Below, one piece after another: positions 44,691 to 55,662 of a stretch of DNA of 64,000 nt. Within the stretch, counting starts at the first letter, position 1, and the number at the start of each line of letters is the position of its first letter. The notes beneath the pieces are model-generated. The model ran no database searches, had not been told where the DNA came from, and saw only the letters and a list, made by a program, of their open reading frames with translations. The position numbers and the translations under genes are program-made. The DNA comes from Portulaca oleracea (taxonomy: Eukaryota; Streptophyta; Magnoliopsida; Caryophyllales; Portulacaceae). Location: positions 771,143 to 835,142 of the forward strand of contig CM055890.1 of the NCBI GenBank assembly GCA_029582165.1. The letters are read 5' to 3'.

Positions 44691-44695
44691 TTTAT
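44691..44695. repeat. Target site duplication TTTAT, right copy
   Basis: Pairs with 40971-40975. Confidence 0.92.
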
Positions 44696-45320
44696 TTTCC
44701 TCATATGCGTCAATCCCAATTTCTTCTTCCTTTTCCTCCTCAAATGGTTTGTTATCATGTGTTTGGTACTCAACCAAAGACACATCTTTCTTCTTGTTAG
44801 GGCACTCCAAATCAATGTGGCCTAAACTTTGGCAATGACAACATCTCCTTTGTCTTTCAACATCGAGAGCTAAAGAACTTAACTCTTCCAAGTTTGTAAG
44901 AAGTTGATTTGCAACAACACGACGAATGTAATCATTAAGACCAAGAAAGTAGTATACCAAAATGTGTGGATCGTCCTCCTTAAGACCATTCTTCCATAGT
45001 TGCCACTTGAACTCTATTGTATATTCAAGTACATCCATGCTCCCTTGCTTAATTCCTTCAAGATTGTTGATGGAGTCACCTTTGTAATCGGATGGCGAGA
45101 AATCTTCTTGAACTTTCTTCCCATTCTTTTCGTTGGAATGTTTACTCCGTGCATAAGGTGCTTCACATTCAACCTTAGAAGAGTGAACCACACGTGATTT
45201 TGTGCTTCTTGACCCCTTTGGAAGAATCCCACATTCTTCCATTTGCTTGGCAAGATCATCGATTTGTTGCTTCAAACATCAGAGCTCATGTTGGGAATTC
45301 TGCTGACCTTTGCAATCCAT
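44696..45320 (-). pseudogene. H1 Gag, short form, fused in frame to the linker
   Basis: Start ATG at 45320-45318; open from 45275 to 44688 (195 codons). LKQQIDDLAKQMEECGILPK, QEDFSPSDYKGDSINN, MDVLEYTIEFKWQLWKNG, LNDYIRRVVANQL, knuckle CCHCQSLGHIDLEC, then KKKDVSLVEYQ without a stop into the acidic linker, where the nested element cuts it. This proves that the in-frame gag-protease fusion is the ancestral state for family C. Confidence 0.82.
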
Positions 45321-45589
45321 TAGAACCAATCTTGATTCAAAAGATCACAAGAAACTCATGGTAGGATGGTTAGCATAGAAGGCTACGTGAGGGGGAAATT
45401 GGTTGGATTTGTGTTTGGGCTCACGGGTTCTTTGTGGAGTTTAGGGTTCTTTATGAGTTCTTGATGGGTTCTTGATGAATTCTTGGAAGAACTAATGGAT
45501 GGCGTGTGATGGAGAGATGGTAGGAACGTTTTTGTGATGGAAAGTTTTGTAGAAAGATGGTTCAAGAACTAAGAGAATCAAACTCCTAA

Positions 45590-45601
45590 GCTCTGATACC
45601 A
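45590..45601 (-). other. Primer-binding site of H1
   Basis: TGGTATCAGAGC on the minus strand, four bases from the LTR end at 45606. Confidence 0.88.
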
Positions 45602-45605
45602 AATT

Positions 45606-46102
45606 TGATGCATAATGAGACCAAGGGATGATCTCATTACACAATATCTAAGGATCTTTAAAAACGAAGATAGGAATCTCCTTTCTCAAAGTTCCAAAGA
45701 ACCAAAAATGGAATAGAAATGGATGAAAAAGGATGGAAAGAACTATGAAAGATGATTACATCATCTATTCTAATGATTACATCATCTATTCTAATGATTA
45801 CATCATAAAGAAAACAATGAACTAAACTAGATTTCAAATGATGATAACTCCTTGGATTCTCATCCAAACTTAAAGATTCTTGAACCATATGAAAGCTCTT
45901 GGAATGTAGAATAATCCTCTCTAGGATGACTTCTATGATAGCTTCATGGTCCTTGAATTAAGGAGCAAAAGTATACGACCATATGAGTTGATCCCTTCCA
46001 AGTAGAGAGATATATGAGAGACTTGAGCTCTTCTTCCTTCTAGGTGAGTATTAGATGTCTCCATGGTTGACCTTGATGCATAAGGCCATCAATTATGCAT
46101 CA
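45606..46102 (-). repeat. H1 5' LTR (497 bp, internally deleted)
   Basis: Both ends are intact, but about 450 bases are missing between the U5 part and the distal U3. The deletion removes the TATA box, so this LTR should be promoterless. At the deletion point a 21-base unit GATTACATCATCTATTCTAAT is present twice in tandem plus a partial third copy (45753-45810). Confidence 0.88.
45753..45810. repeat. 21-bp tandem repeat at the H1 LTR deletion point
   Basis: Two complete GATTACATCATCTATTCTAAT units and the start of a third, where other LTRs have a single unit. Confidence 0.85.
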
Positions 46103-46599
46103 GTTATCCCCTTCTTCTATTCAAGGGTGGCATCCTTGATGGTGAAAGGAAGGAATTGAAGAGTTCTTTGAGGTGGTGTGGCTGTATCCTCATCGATCCT
46201 TCAAAAGCCAAATCTATCCAACTATCCATTCCCTTCGTTCATTCAACTACATTCATCCAACCTCACGTCATTCATCAAGAATTGTTCATCCATCCAACGA
46301 TTCTTCATCCGTTCATCAAGAATACAACAAGAATTCATCAAGCACCCAACAAGAAGCATTCGTTCTTCTTCAACACGTCCAAGCTTCAACAAACGTGCAT
46401 CCATTCAAACGCTTCATTCGTTCATTATCATTCATCATTCGTTCATTTCTTTCTTTGGTAAACGATTTCACTATCTTTCGTTTATCATTCATCCTTTTTC
46501 CATTCATTCTTTTGGACTAAGAGTTGGGATTCTTATCTCGTTCTTAAAGATCCTGGATTCTTGTGTAATGTGATCATCCCTTGGTTTCATTATACATCA
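46103..46599 (+). repeat. Family D LTR D0, 3' part
   Basis: It starts GTTATCCCC directly after H1 and matches the second half of the complete D LTR at 49588-50547, ending TTATACATCA. H1 therefore inserted in this LTR; the 5' half should lie left of the C array beyond the gap. GTTAT (46103-46107) is the expected right copy of the H1 target duplication. Confidence 0.85.
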
Positions 46600-46603
46600 A
46601 AAT

Positions 46604-46615
46604 TGGTATCAGAGC
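46604..46615 (+). other. Primer-binding site of unit D1
   Basis: Intact TGGTATCAGAGC after the D0 LTR. Confidence 0.88.
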
Positions 46616-46853
46616 TTAGGAGTTTGAATCTCTTAGTTCTTGAAACAATCTTTTTACAATCTTTCCTCTCACACGCTCCCCATCACGCCTACCATCACAG
46701 TCCATCACAAAAATTCATCCTCCATCCCACGCCCCACTAAACTCCACACAACCCGTGAGCCCAAACACAAATCCAACCAATTCCTCACGTCCCTTATATG
46801 CTAATCATCCTACCATGAGTTTCTTGCGATCTTTTGAATCAAGATAGGTTCTA

Positions 46854-47590
46854 ATGGATTGCAAAAGGTCTAGCAAGAATTCCCAACGTGAGCTACAATG
46901 CTTGAAGCAACAAATTGATGATCTTGCCAAGCAAATGGAAGAATGTGGAATTCTTCCAAAGGGATCAAGAAGCACAAAATCACGTGTGGTTCACTCTTCT
47001 AAGGTTGAATATGAAGCACCTTATGCACGGAGTAAACATTCCAACAAGAAGAATGGGAAGAAAGTTCAAAAGATTTCTTACCATCCGACATAAAGGTGAC
47101 TCCATCAACAATCTTGAAGGAGTTAAGCAAGGAGCATGGATGTACTTGATTATACAATAGAGTTCAAGTGGCAATTATGGAAGAATGGCCTTAAGGAGGA
47201 CGATCCACGATTTTGGTATACTACCTTCTTGGTCTTAATGAATATATTCAGCGTGTTGTTATAGATCAAACTCACTTTAGTTTGGAGGAGTTAAGTTCTT
47301 TAGCTCTTGATTTTGAAGAACAAGCAAAGAGTAAAGAGCTTAGGGATAAAACCCACACACGTCACAAACCTTCCAAATCAACCCCACAACATCACGCCAA
47401 AGGCATTCAAATCCAGTTCCCATATTCGTCCCAAACCTCGTTGTCCATCACTCCACAAAACAACCTCCACAAGATCAACCTCATCCATTCCCAAACCCCA
47501 CGTCCAAGAACTAGCCATAGCCCCAAGGAGTTGTTATCATTGCCAAAGTTTAGGTCACATTGGATTGGAGCGTCCTAACAAGAAAGAAGT
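46854..47590 (+). pseudogene. Unit D1 Gag with CCHR knuckle
   Basis: ATG at 46854: MDCKRSSKNSQRELQC, LKQQIDDLAKQMEECGILPK, a basic stretch (open 46854-47093), frame breaks, then LNEYIQRVVIDQTHFSLEEL (47213 on), a Pro/His/Asn-rich linker, and the knuckle CYHCQSLGHIGLER at 47532-47573, where the fourth zinc ligand is Arg (CGT) instead of Cys. The Gag has a longer linker than family C but lacks the WW core of family A. Confidence 0.78.
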
Positions 47591-47593
47591 GCC

Positions 47594-48073
47594 TTGGAAG
47601 GGTACCAAACACATGATAACAAACCATTTGAGGAGGAAAAGGAAGAGGAAGTTGGCGTTGACATGAAAGGAGAAGAATTTGAGGTTGACGCAAAAGAAGA
47701 AGAAATTGGGATTGACGCATATGAGGAGGAGAACAAAGAGGAAGAAAAGGTAGAAGAGGAGCATATGGAAAAGTGGCTTGTGACAAAAGAAGCAAGTGTG
47801 GCGTATGAACATACACAAAGAGAGTGCAAGATCTCTCATTATACCAACAAAGCAAAAGTATGTTCATTGAACCAAGAAAAGGAAAGTTGTGCCTCCTATG
47901 GATATATCGTTGTCCTTACGCAAAGGTTAAGCCATGACAATTTCAATCCAAGAAGTTTAGTAAGTCTTTGCTTTTACAAAATTTGCAAAGATTCATTATA
48001 TTGCAAAATTACTTCTATGGATTCCTGTCATACTTTGTTGGAAGGACCAAAGTTGCTTGATAGGAATATCATG
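47594..48073 (+). pseudogene. Unit D1 acidic linker and protease-like region, 5' part
   Basis: The Glu-rich linker is longer than in C (with an extra KGEEFEVDAKEEEIGIDAY block), then VCSLNQEKESCASYGY, SLCFYKICKD and MDSCHTLLEGPKLLDRNIM, where the solo A LTR interrupts at 48073. It continues at 49040. Active-site Asp absent. Confidence 0.78.
48069..48073. repeat. Target site duplication TCATG, left copy, of the solo LTR
   Basis: TCATG before the LTR and again at 49040-49044. The uninterrupted sequence in family C is AATATCATGCCTCTTG. Confidence 0.93.
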
Positions 48074-49039
48074 TGATGCATAATTGATGGCCTTATGCAT
48101 CAAGGTCAACCATGGAGACATCTAATACTCACCTAGAAGGTAGAAGAGTTCAAGTCTCTCTTTTATCTCTACTGAAGGATCAACTCATGCGGACGTATAC
48201 TTTTGCTCCTTAATTCAAGGACCGTGAAGCTATCATAGAAGTCATCCTAGAAGGGATTATTCTACATTCCAAGAGCTTTCATATGGTTCAAGAATCTTTG
48301 AATTTGGATGAGAATCCAAGGAGTTATTCATATTTGTAATATAGTTTAGTATATTGTTTTCTTTATGATGTAAGCATTAGGATGAATGATGTAAGCCCTT
48401 AAGGGTCTTTTCTTGAAGCTAGGTGACGCCTAAGGTGGGTTGTAGCTATAAATACCCTCCTAGGTGCTTGTAATTCATTCAATTCATTCAAGTCATTCAC
48501 ATTGAATTTTTCAAACACATGATGTGTTCTCTCTAGCATTTGTGCTAGGTGTTTTCGCTCTCTTTGTGGGATTCAAATATCCCCTTCTTCTAGCTAAGGT
48601 TGGCATCCTTAGTGGTGAAAGGAAGGAATTGAGTATTCTTGGAGGTGGTGAATCAGATCCTTCAAAGAATCTTCAAAAGCCATCAACTATCCATCTACCA
48701 ATCGTCCATTATCATCCATTTTCGAGTGCTTCATCAAGAATTCAACAAGAATTCATCAAGCATTCATCAAGAAACGTGTGATCTTCATTCTACACGTCCA
48801 AGCACTTATTCGTCATCAACGTTCATCATTTGACATTCGTCCATCCATTGTTCGTTCGTTCATCATTCATTTTGTTCATTGTTTCCAATTGTTTGGTAAC
48901 TTTCTTTCATAGTTCTTTTCATCCATTTCTATGCCATTTTTGGTTCTTTGGAACTTTGAGATAGAGGATTCTTATCTTCGCTTTTAAAGATCCTTAGATA
49001 TTGTGTAATGAGATCATCCCTTGGTCTCATTATGCATCA
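48074..49039 (+). repeat. Solo family A LTR (966 bp)
   Basis: Complete A LTR with hairpin start and CATTATGCATCA end, no internal region, flanked by TCATG on both sides. TATAAATA at 48447-48454. It formed by recombination between the two LTRs of a full A element. The same insertion site is occupied by a fuller A element in unit D2. Confidence 0.93.
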
Positions 49040-49545
49040 TCATGCCTCTTGATGCATCTCTACTTCCATCTTACACCACACGGCCTAAGAAGGAAGAAAG
49101 CCAACTTGTGTCGATCATGAAGAAGGAGTATCGAGGGAATAAAGAATATAAGGATCCTATTCTTATACATTTGGAGAAGAATGAAATGGGTCTAAGTATC
49201 CATCACATTTTGAATCTTCCCACGAAGCATATCTTCCATGAGCATCCAAAAGATATCTACTCAGATCACTTGGTTGAAAGGCCGAAAATTCGAAAGGATG
49301 AAATAGCCCAAGTCATCAAAGTGCATTGTTTCATGCTAAATGACAAGGGTAAAGTGGTAAGAATAGACTTGGGAAGTGAGAAGCAACGTGAACAACCCAC
49401 GTTCACGGTGAAGAAACGCAAGTCCAAGTCTTATTATGTTCGAGAATTGATCGGAAGAAAGTTTAAGAAGTTCATCAAAGGAATCTATGATGACTTCAAA
49501 GCTTTCAAGAAGAAAGTCTTTGTGAAGACGGCAAGTGAGAGTTGA
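49040..49545 (+). pseudogene. Unit D1 protease-like region, 3' part, and C-terminal module
   Basis: Open to a stop at 49545: IMPLDASLLPSYTTRPKKEE, KDPILIHLEKNE, FHEHPKDIYSDHLVERP, FMLNDKGKVVRIDLGSEKQ, KKRKSKSYYVRELIGRKFKK, FIKGIYDDFKAFKKKVFVKTASES. It was contiguous with 47594-48073 before the A insertion. An inverted second copy is at 62682-63187. Confidence 0.8.
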
Positions 49546-49587
49546 TTTTCCAAAGTTTGAGGGCAAACTTTTTCAACCGGGGGTGTA

Positions 49588-50547
49588 TGATGCATAATTG
49601 ATGGCCTTATGCATCAAGGAGACATTCCATACTCACCTAGAAGAAAGAAGAGCTCAAGTCTCACATATTCAACTCATGTGATCGAATACTTTTGCTCCTT
49701 AATTCAAGGACCATGAAGCTACTAAGAAAGACGTCCAAAGGTGGATTAATCTACATTCCAAGAGCTTTCATATGGTTCAAGAATCTTTAGATTTGGTTGA
49801 GAATCAAAGGAGTTATCAATATTTGTAATATAGTTTAGTTCATTGTTTTCTGTATGATGTAATCATTAGAGTAGATGATGTAAGCCCTAAGTGGCCCATT
49901 TCTTGTTTTGTACACGCCATAAGGAGGGCTCAGAATCGTAAATACCCCTTAGGGTGCCTTGTAATTCAATTCATATTAGAAATACAATCAAACACTTGTG
50001 TTTTCTCTAGCTTTTGTGCTAGTCTTTTCGCTTTCTCTTGAGGAGTTTCAAGTTATCCCCTTCTTCTATTCAAGGGTGGCATCCTTGATGGTGAAAGGAA
50101 GGAATTGAAGAGTTCTTTGAGGTGGTGTGCTGTATCCTCATCGATCCTTCAAAAGCCAAATCTATCCAACTATCCATTCCCTTCGTTCATTCAACTACAT
50201 TCATCCAACCTCACGTCATTCATCAAGAATTGTTCATCCATCCAACGATTCTTCATCCGTTCATCAAGAATACAACAAGAATTCATCAAGCACCCAACAA
50301 GAAGCATTCGTTCTTCTTCAACACGCCCAAGCTTCAACAAACGTGCATCCATTCAAACGCTTCATTCGTTCATTATCATTCATCATTCGTTCATTTCTTT
50401 CTTTGGTAAACGATTTCACTATCTTTCGTTTATCATTCATCCTTTTTCCATTCATTCTTTTGGACTAAGAGTTGGGATTCTTATCTCGTTCTTAAAGATC
50501 CTGGATTCTTGTGTAATGTGATCATCCCTTGGTTTCATTATACATCA
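49588..50547 (+). repeat. Family D LTR D1 (960 bp)
   Basis: Starts TGATGCATAATTG (hairpin intact) and ends TTATACATCA. At the promoter position it reads GTAAATACCCC rather than TATAAATA. Shared by units D1 and D2. Close to C in the body, but with its own U3. Confidence 0.9.
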
Positions 50548-50551
50548 AAAT

Positions 50552-50563
50552 TGGTATCAGAGC
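50552..50563 (+). other. Primer-binding site of unit D2
   Basis: Intact TGGTATCAGAGC. Confidence 0.88.
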
Positions 50564-50805
50564 TTAGGAGTTTGAATCTCTTAGTTCTTGAAACAATCTT
50601 TTTACAATCTTTCCTCTCCCACACATTCCCATCACGCCTACCATCACAGTCCATCACAAAAATTCATCCTCCATCCCACGTCCCCACTAAACTCCACACG
50701 TAACCCGTGAGCCCAAACACAAATCCAACCATTCCCCTCACGCCCTTATATGCTAATCATCCTACCATGAGTTTCTTGCGATCTTTTGAATCAAGATAGG
50801 TTCTA

Positions 50806-51540
50806 ATGGATTGCAAAAGGTCTAGCAAGAATTCTAACGTGAGCTACAATGCTTGAAGCAACAAATTGATGATCTTGCCAAGCAAATGGAAGAATGTGGA
50901 ATTCTTCCAAAGGGATCAAGAAGCACAAAATCACGTGGTTCACTCTTCTAAGGTTGAATATGAAGCACCTTATGCACGAGTAAACATTCCAACAAGAAGA
51001 ATGGGAAGAAAGTTCAAAAGATTTCTTACCATCCGACATAAAGGTGACTCCATCAACAATCTTGAAGGAGTTAAGCAAGGAGCATGGATGTACTTGATTA
51101 TACAATAGAGTTCAAGTGGCAATTATGGAAGAATGGCCTTAAGGAGGACGATCCACGATTTTGGTATACTACCTTCTTGGTCTTAATGAATATATTCAGC
51201 GTGTTGTTATAGATCAAACTCACTTTAGTTTGGAGGAGTTAAGTTCTTTAGCTCTTGATTTTGAAGAACAAGCAAAGAGTAAAGAGCTTAGGGATAAAAC
51301 CCACACACGTCACAAACCTTCCAAATCAACCCCACAACATCACGCCAAAGGCATTCAAATCCAGCCCAATATTCGTCCCATACTGTTGTCCATCACTCCA
51401 CAAAACAACCTCCACAAGATCAACCCTCATCCATTCCCAAACCCCACGTCCAAGAACCAGCGCCCATAGCCCCAAGGAGTTGTTATCATTGCCAAAGTTT
51501 AGGTCACATTGGATTGGAGCGTCCTAACAAGAAAGAAGTG
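50806..51540 (+). pseudogene. Unit D2 Gag with CCHR knuckle
   Basis: Near copy of D1 Gag. ATG at 50806. Same MVYYLLGLNEYIQRVV segment, same His/Pro-rich linker, and the same Cys-to-Arg change at the last zinc ligand (CGT at 51520-51522), so the change predates duplication of the D unit. Confidence 0.77.
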
Positions 51541-51544
51541 CCTT

Positions 51545-52018
51545 GGAAGGGTACCAAACACATGATAACAAACCATTTGAGGAGGAAAAGGAAGAGGAAG
51601 TTGGCGTTGACATGAAAGGAGAAGAATTTGAGGTCGCAAAAGAAGAAGAAATTGGGATTGACGATATGAGGAGGAGAACAAAGAGGAAGAAAAGGTAGAA
51701 GAGGAGCATATGGAAAAGTGGATTGTGACTTAAGAAGCAAGTGTGGCGTATGAACATACACAAAGAGAGTGCAAGATCTCTCATTATACCAACAAAGCAA
51801 AAGTATGTTCATTGAACCAAGAAAAGGAAAGTTGTGCCTCCTATGGATATATCGTTGTCCTTACGCAAAGGTTAAGCCATGACAATTTCAATCCAAGAAG
51901 TTTAGTAAGTCTTTGCTTTTACAAAATTTGCAAAGATTCATTATATTGCAAAATTACTTCTATGGATTCCTGTCATACTTTGTTGGAAGGACCAAAGTTG
52001 CTTGATAGGAATATCATG
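51545..52018 (+). pseudogene. Unit D2 acidic linker and protease-like region, 5' part
   Basis: Copy of 47594-48073 with extra damage: in-frame bases lost near 51634 and 51663, and a stop TAA at 51731-51733 (ACTTAAGAAG for ACAAAAGAAG). It is interrupted at the same ATCATG site by family A. Confidence 0.78.
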
Positions 52019-52883
52019 TGATGCATAATTGATGGCCTTATGCATCAAGGTCAACCATGGAGACATCTAATACTCACCTAGAAGGTAGAAGAGTTCAAGT
52101 CTCTATTATCTCTACTTGGAAGGGATCAACTCATGCGGACGTAAACTTTTGCTCCTTAAATCAAGGACCGTGAAGCTATCATAGAAGTCATCCTAGAAGG
52201 GATTATTCTACATTCCAAGAGCTTTCATATGGTTCAAGAATCTTTGAATTTGGATGAGAATCCAAGGAGTTATTCATATTTGTAATATAGTTTAGTATAT
52301 TGTTTTCTTTATGATGTAAGCATTAGGATGAATGATGTAAGCCCTTAAGGGTCTTTTCTTGAAGCTAGGTGACGCCTAAGGTGGGTTGTAGCTATAAATA
52401 CCCTCCTAGGTGCTTGTAATTCATTCAATTCATTCAAGTCATTCATTGAATTTTTCAAACACATGATGTGTTCTCTAGCATTTGTGCTAGGTGTTTTCGC
52501 TCTCTTTGTGGGATTGAAATATCCCTTCTTCTAGCTAAGGTTGGCATCCTTAGTGGTGAAAGGAAGGAATTGGAGTATTCTTGAGGTGGTGAATCAGATC
52601 CTTCAAAGAATCTTCAAAAGCCATCAACTATCCATCTACCAATCGTCCATTATCATCCATTTTCGAGTGCTTCATCAAGAATTCAACAAGAATTCATCAA
52701 GCATTCATCAAGAAACGTGTGATCTTCATTCTACACGTCCAAGCACTTATTCGTCATCAACGTTCATCATTTGACATTCGTCCATCCATTGTTCGTTCGT
52801 TCATCATTCATTTTGTTCATTGTTTCCAATTGTTTGGTAACTTTCTTTCATAGTTCTTTTCATCCATTTCTATGCCATTTTTG
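52019..52883 (+). repeat. A2 5' LTR, first part (865 bp)
   Basis: Hairpin start, TATAAATA at 52393-52400, cut at CCATTTTTG by element E. It resumes at 58472. Confidence 0.9.
52879..52883. repeat. Target site duplication TTTTG, left copy, of element E
   Basis: TTTTG before the E 5' LTR and again at 58472-58476 after its 3' LTR. Confidence 0.92.
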
Positions 52884-53942
52884 TGATGCATAATAGCCTA
52901 GCTATATACATCAAGGTTAGCTAAGAGGACTTTGATCTAGCTTCAAGTTACAAAAACATCAACGACATCATCAATTACAATGGTTTATTAAGCTCTATAC
53001 ATCAAGGAAGCAAGCATGAAGGACCTTGATGTTATTCTAGCTTACATGGAGTTACTCTCATATATGGAAGTCATCAATGAGCTCAAAATACTCTCGGCAA
53101 TAAGAGTCCTTATTGAATTCAGAATGGAGGACCTTATCAAGTACAGTTCGATATTTTGCTCTATAACTCTAGATCCATACATCTATTGAGGAAATCATCA
53201 AAAGACAGATTGGAGCTCTTTCAATAAGCTTTCCAATGGTTTTGAATCAATGAAAACGGACAAGTATTGAAGGAGTTATAGCAATTTCTTTCTAGAGTTG
53301 TATTTTAGAGTTTATGATGTCATAAATAGGATATATGATGTAATAGTTGATTCTTGGTTTCTTGAACCCTAGGTACACGTCCAAGGGGTCCCTAAAGTAG
53401 TATAAATAGACCCTAGGTGCCATTGTATTCATTCAATTCAAGTCATTCAATAAATCAAATACAAACACAAGGTGTTGTTTTCTCTCTAGTTTTGAGCTAG
53501 AGTTTTCGCTTTCTCTTGAGGAGAACGAGTATCCCCTTCTTCTATTCAAGGGTGGCATCCTTGAAGGTGAAAGGAAGGAATTGAAGAGTTCTTTGAGGTG
53601 GTGTGGCTGTATCCTCATCGATCCTTCAAAAGCCAATCTATCCAACTATCCATTCCATCTGGCCATTCACTACATTCATCCATCCAAACAACATTCATCA
53701 AGAATTCATCAAGAATTCATCAAGAATTCAACAAGAATTCATCAAGAACCCAAAGCATTCAAACCGTCCATCATTCGTTCATCATCATACCTTCATTTGG
53801 TAATCATCTTTCATAGTTCTTTCTATCCATTTCCATTCCATTTTCGCACCTTAAGAACTTTGAGAAGGGAGATTCTTATCTTCGTTTTTAAAGATCCTTA
53901 ATCCTTTTGTGTAATGTGATCTTTTGGTCCCATTATGCATCA
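52884..53942 (+). repeat. Family E 5' LTR (1059 bp)
   Basis: Starts TGATGCATAATAGC and ends CATTATGCATCA. The first 30 bases form an imperfect hairpin with GCTATATACATCA. TATAAATA at 53401-53408. Five copies of a 12-base ATTCATCAAGA-type repeat at about 53690-53755. Confidence 0.93.
53401..53408 (+). promoter_or_regulatory. TATA box of family E LTR
   Basis: TATAAATA followed by GACCC, as in family B. Confidence 0.72.
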
Positions 53943-53946
53943 AAAT

Positions 53947-53958
53947 TGGTATCAGAGC
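53947..53958 (+). other. Primer-binding site of element E
   Basis: Intact TGGTATCAGAGC four bases after the LTR. Confidence 0.9.
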
Positions 53959-54216
53959 TTAGGAGATTGATTCTCTTAGTTCTTGATCCACCTTTTTACC
54001 ATCTTTCCATCACAAACCCATCCCCACCATTCCCCATCATCACGCCACCAATAAGTTCTCCCAAGAACTCATAAAGAACTCATAAAGAACCATAAACTCC
54101 ACAAAGAACCCATAGCCCAAACACAATCCGCCCCAAATACAAATCTCTCGTCCTTTACCCATCCAAAGCCCCTAAACCATGAATCTTGCAATCTTTTTGC
54201 ACCAAGATTGATCAAG

Positions 54217-55358
54217 ATGGACGATTCTAGCAAGAATTCCCAACGTGAGCTACAATGCTTGAAGCAACAAATTGATGATCTTGCCAAGCAATGGAAGAAT
54301 GTGGAATTCTTCCAAAGGGATCAAGAAGCGCAAAATCACGTGTGGTTCACTCTTCTAATGATGAATATGAAGCTCCTACGAATGGAGCACACGTTTGAAT
54401 AAGAAGAAGGGATATCATGTCCAAGAAGAATTTTCGCCAATCAAAAGAGACCACATCATCAAACTTGCAAGAATGAAGCAAGGGAGCATGGACGTGGTTC
54501 CATACACGATACAATCTTAATGCAACTATGGAAGTATGCTCTTGAGGAGGATGACCCCAAGTCTTGGTATGTTACTTAAGTGGTCTTAATGATTACATTG
54601 GAGATATTGTTGTATGTCAATTTTATTTAAACTTGGAAGAGTTAAGTTCTTTGGCTTTTAATGTTGAGATGGAGGCAAAGATGAAAGAAACTTGGGGTGA
54701 GAACCATCTACAACTAAAACCAAACATACCAACCACAAAACCCCACGCCAAGAACATCCCAAAACAACCCCAAATCAATCCCAAACCTCACGTCGAAAGA
54801 CCTACAAAACAGCCCCTACAACATCCTATCCATAGCTCCACAAAACAAGCCTTAGACCTCTCTATACCTACTGCCCAAAACTCCTCAAATCAGCCCAAAA
54901 ACCATCCCACTCCTATTGTCCAAGAAAAGGAAATCATTGTTCCAAGTACATGTCTACATTGCCAAAGTTTTGATCATATTGAAAGTGCATGTCCTAAGGA
55001 GAAAGAAGTATCTTTGGTTGATTGTCAAACATCATTAAGCATGCAACCAGAAATTGAAAGTGTGGTATTTGATGTATTTGACGAGCATGAGGATGTTCAT
55101 AAACTTGGCATAAATGAGGTATGTAGCGTGCCTCATGAAGTACACGAGGAAGAAAAAGAAGAGGATATTGTACTAGAAACGATGTATGTAGAAGAATTAA
55201 GTGGAGAAGAGTTGCTTGTTGTAAGTAGAGTCTTGAAAGAGACTAGTGTATCAAATGATCTACAACAAAGAGAGCCTATTTCTTACTCTCAAATATACCA
55301 TTCAAAAAGAAGTATGTCCATTGAATCAAGAGAGAGAAGATTGTACTTCCCATTGTAG
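54217..55358 (+). pseudogene. Element E Gag with intact CCHC knuckle
   Basis: ATG at 54217: MDDSSKNSQRELQC, LKQQIDDLAKQ. After damage at about 54400-54560, the frame 54564-55358 is open for 264 residues: LNDYIGDIVVCQFYLNLEEL, a long Lys/Pro/Asn/His-rich linker (about residues 40-125), knuckle CLHCQSFDHIESAC at 54951-54992 with all four ligands, VSLVDCQTSLS, and an acidic region rich in Glu, Asp and Val. It ends where the protease-like region shifts frame. It lacks the WW core, like C and D. Confidence 0.8.
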
Positions 55359-55593
55359 TATTGACGAGGGCATTGATCTTGACATTGACGTTTCTACAAA
55401 GAGGATCAAAATGAAGGATTTGGAGAGCTATTCACTTCCTACTCTACACGTTTATGACGACAACATACACCTTGATCCAAGAAGTTTAGTAAGTCTTTGT
55501 TTTTACAAGATTTGCAAAGATTCATTATATTGTAATATTACTTCTATGGATTTTTGTTATACTTTGTTTGGAAAATCAAAGTTGTATGATTGA
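55359..55593 (+). pseudogene. Element E degenerate protease-like region
   Basis: The open frame from 55246 covers CPLNQEREDCTSHCS at the active-site position (no Asp-Ser/Gly-Gly motif), then a loosely conserved segment, DPRSLVSLCFYKICKDSLYC and SMDFCYTLFGKSKLYD, followed by a stop. The order and spacing match the distal half of the family A protease, so this is a decayed retropepsin. Confidence 0.72.
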
Positions 55594-55662
55594 GTATCAT
55601 GCTCCAAGAGACGTCCTTATTACCCTCTTGTAACTCATGGCCCACGGAGGATCAGCATTCTT

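Larger units (their letters stand above)
40032..46102 (-). mobile_element. H1: minus-strand C-like element hosting two insertions
   Basis: On the minus strand: 5' LTR 46102-45606 (internally deleted), primer-binding site 45601-45590, leader, gag 45320-44696, interruption by a complete plus-strand C element (40976-44690), protease-like region 40975-40360, C-terminal module 40339-40130, polypurine tract, and 55 bases of 3' LTR (40086-40032) cut by the C array. H1's gag and protease-like frames are fused in frame here, unlike in the array. Confidence 0.85.

Noticed and set aside
44691..46102. Inverted C sequence first read as an inversion of the array
   Set aside because: TTTAT duplications at both ends of 40976-44690 show that it is the flank of a nested insertion in the minus-strand H1 element.
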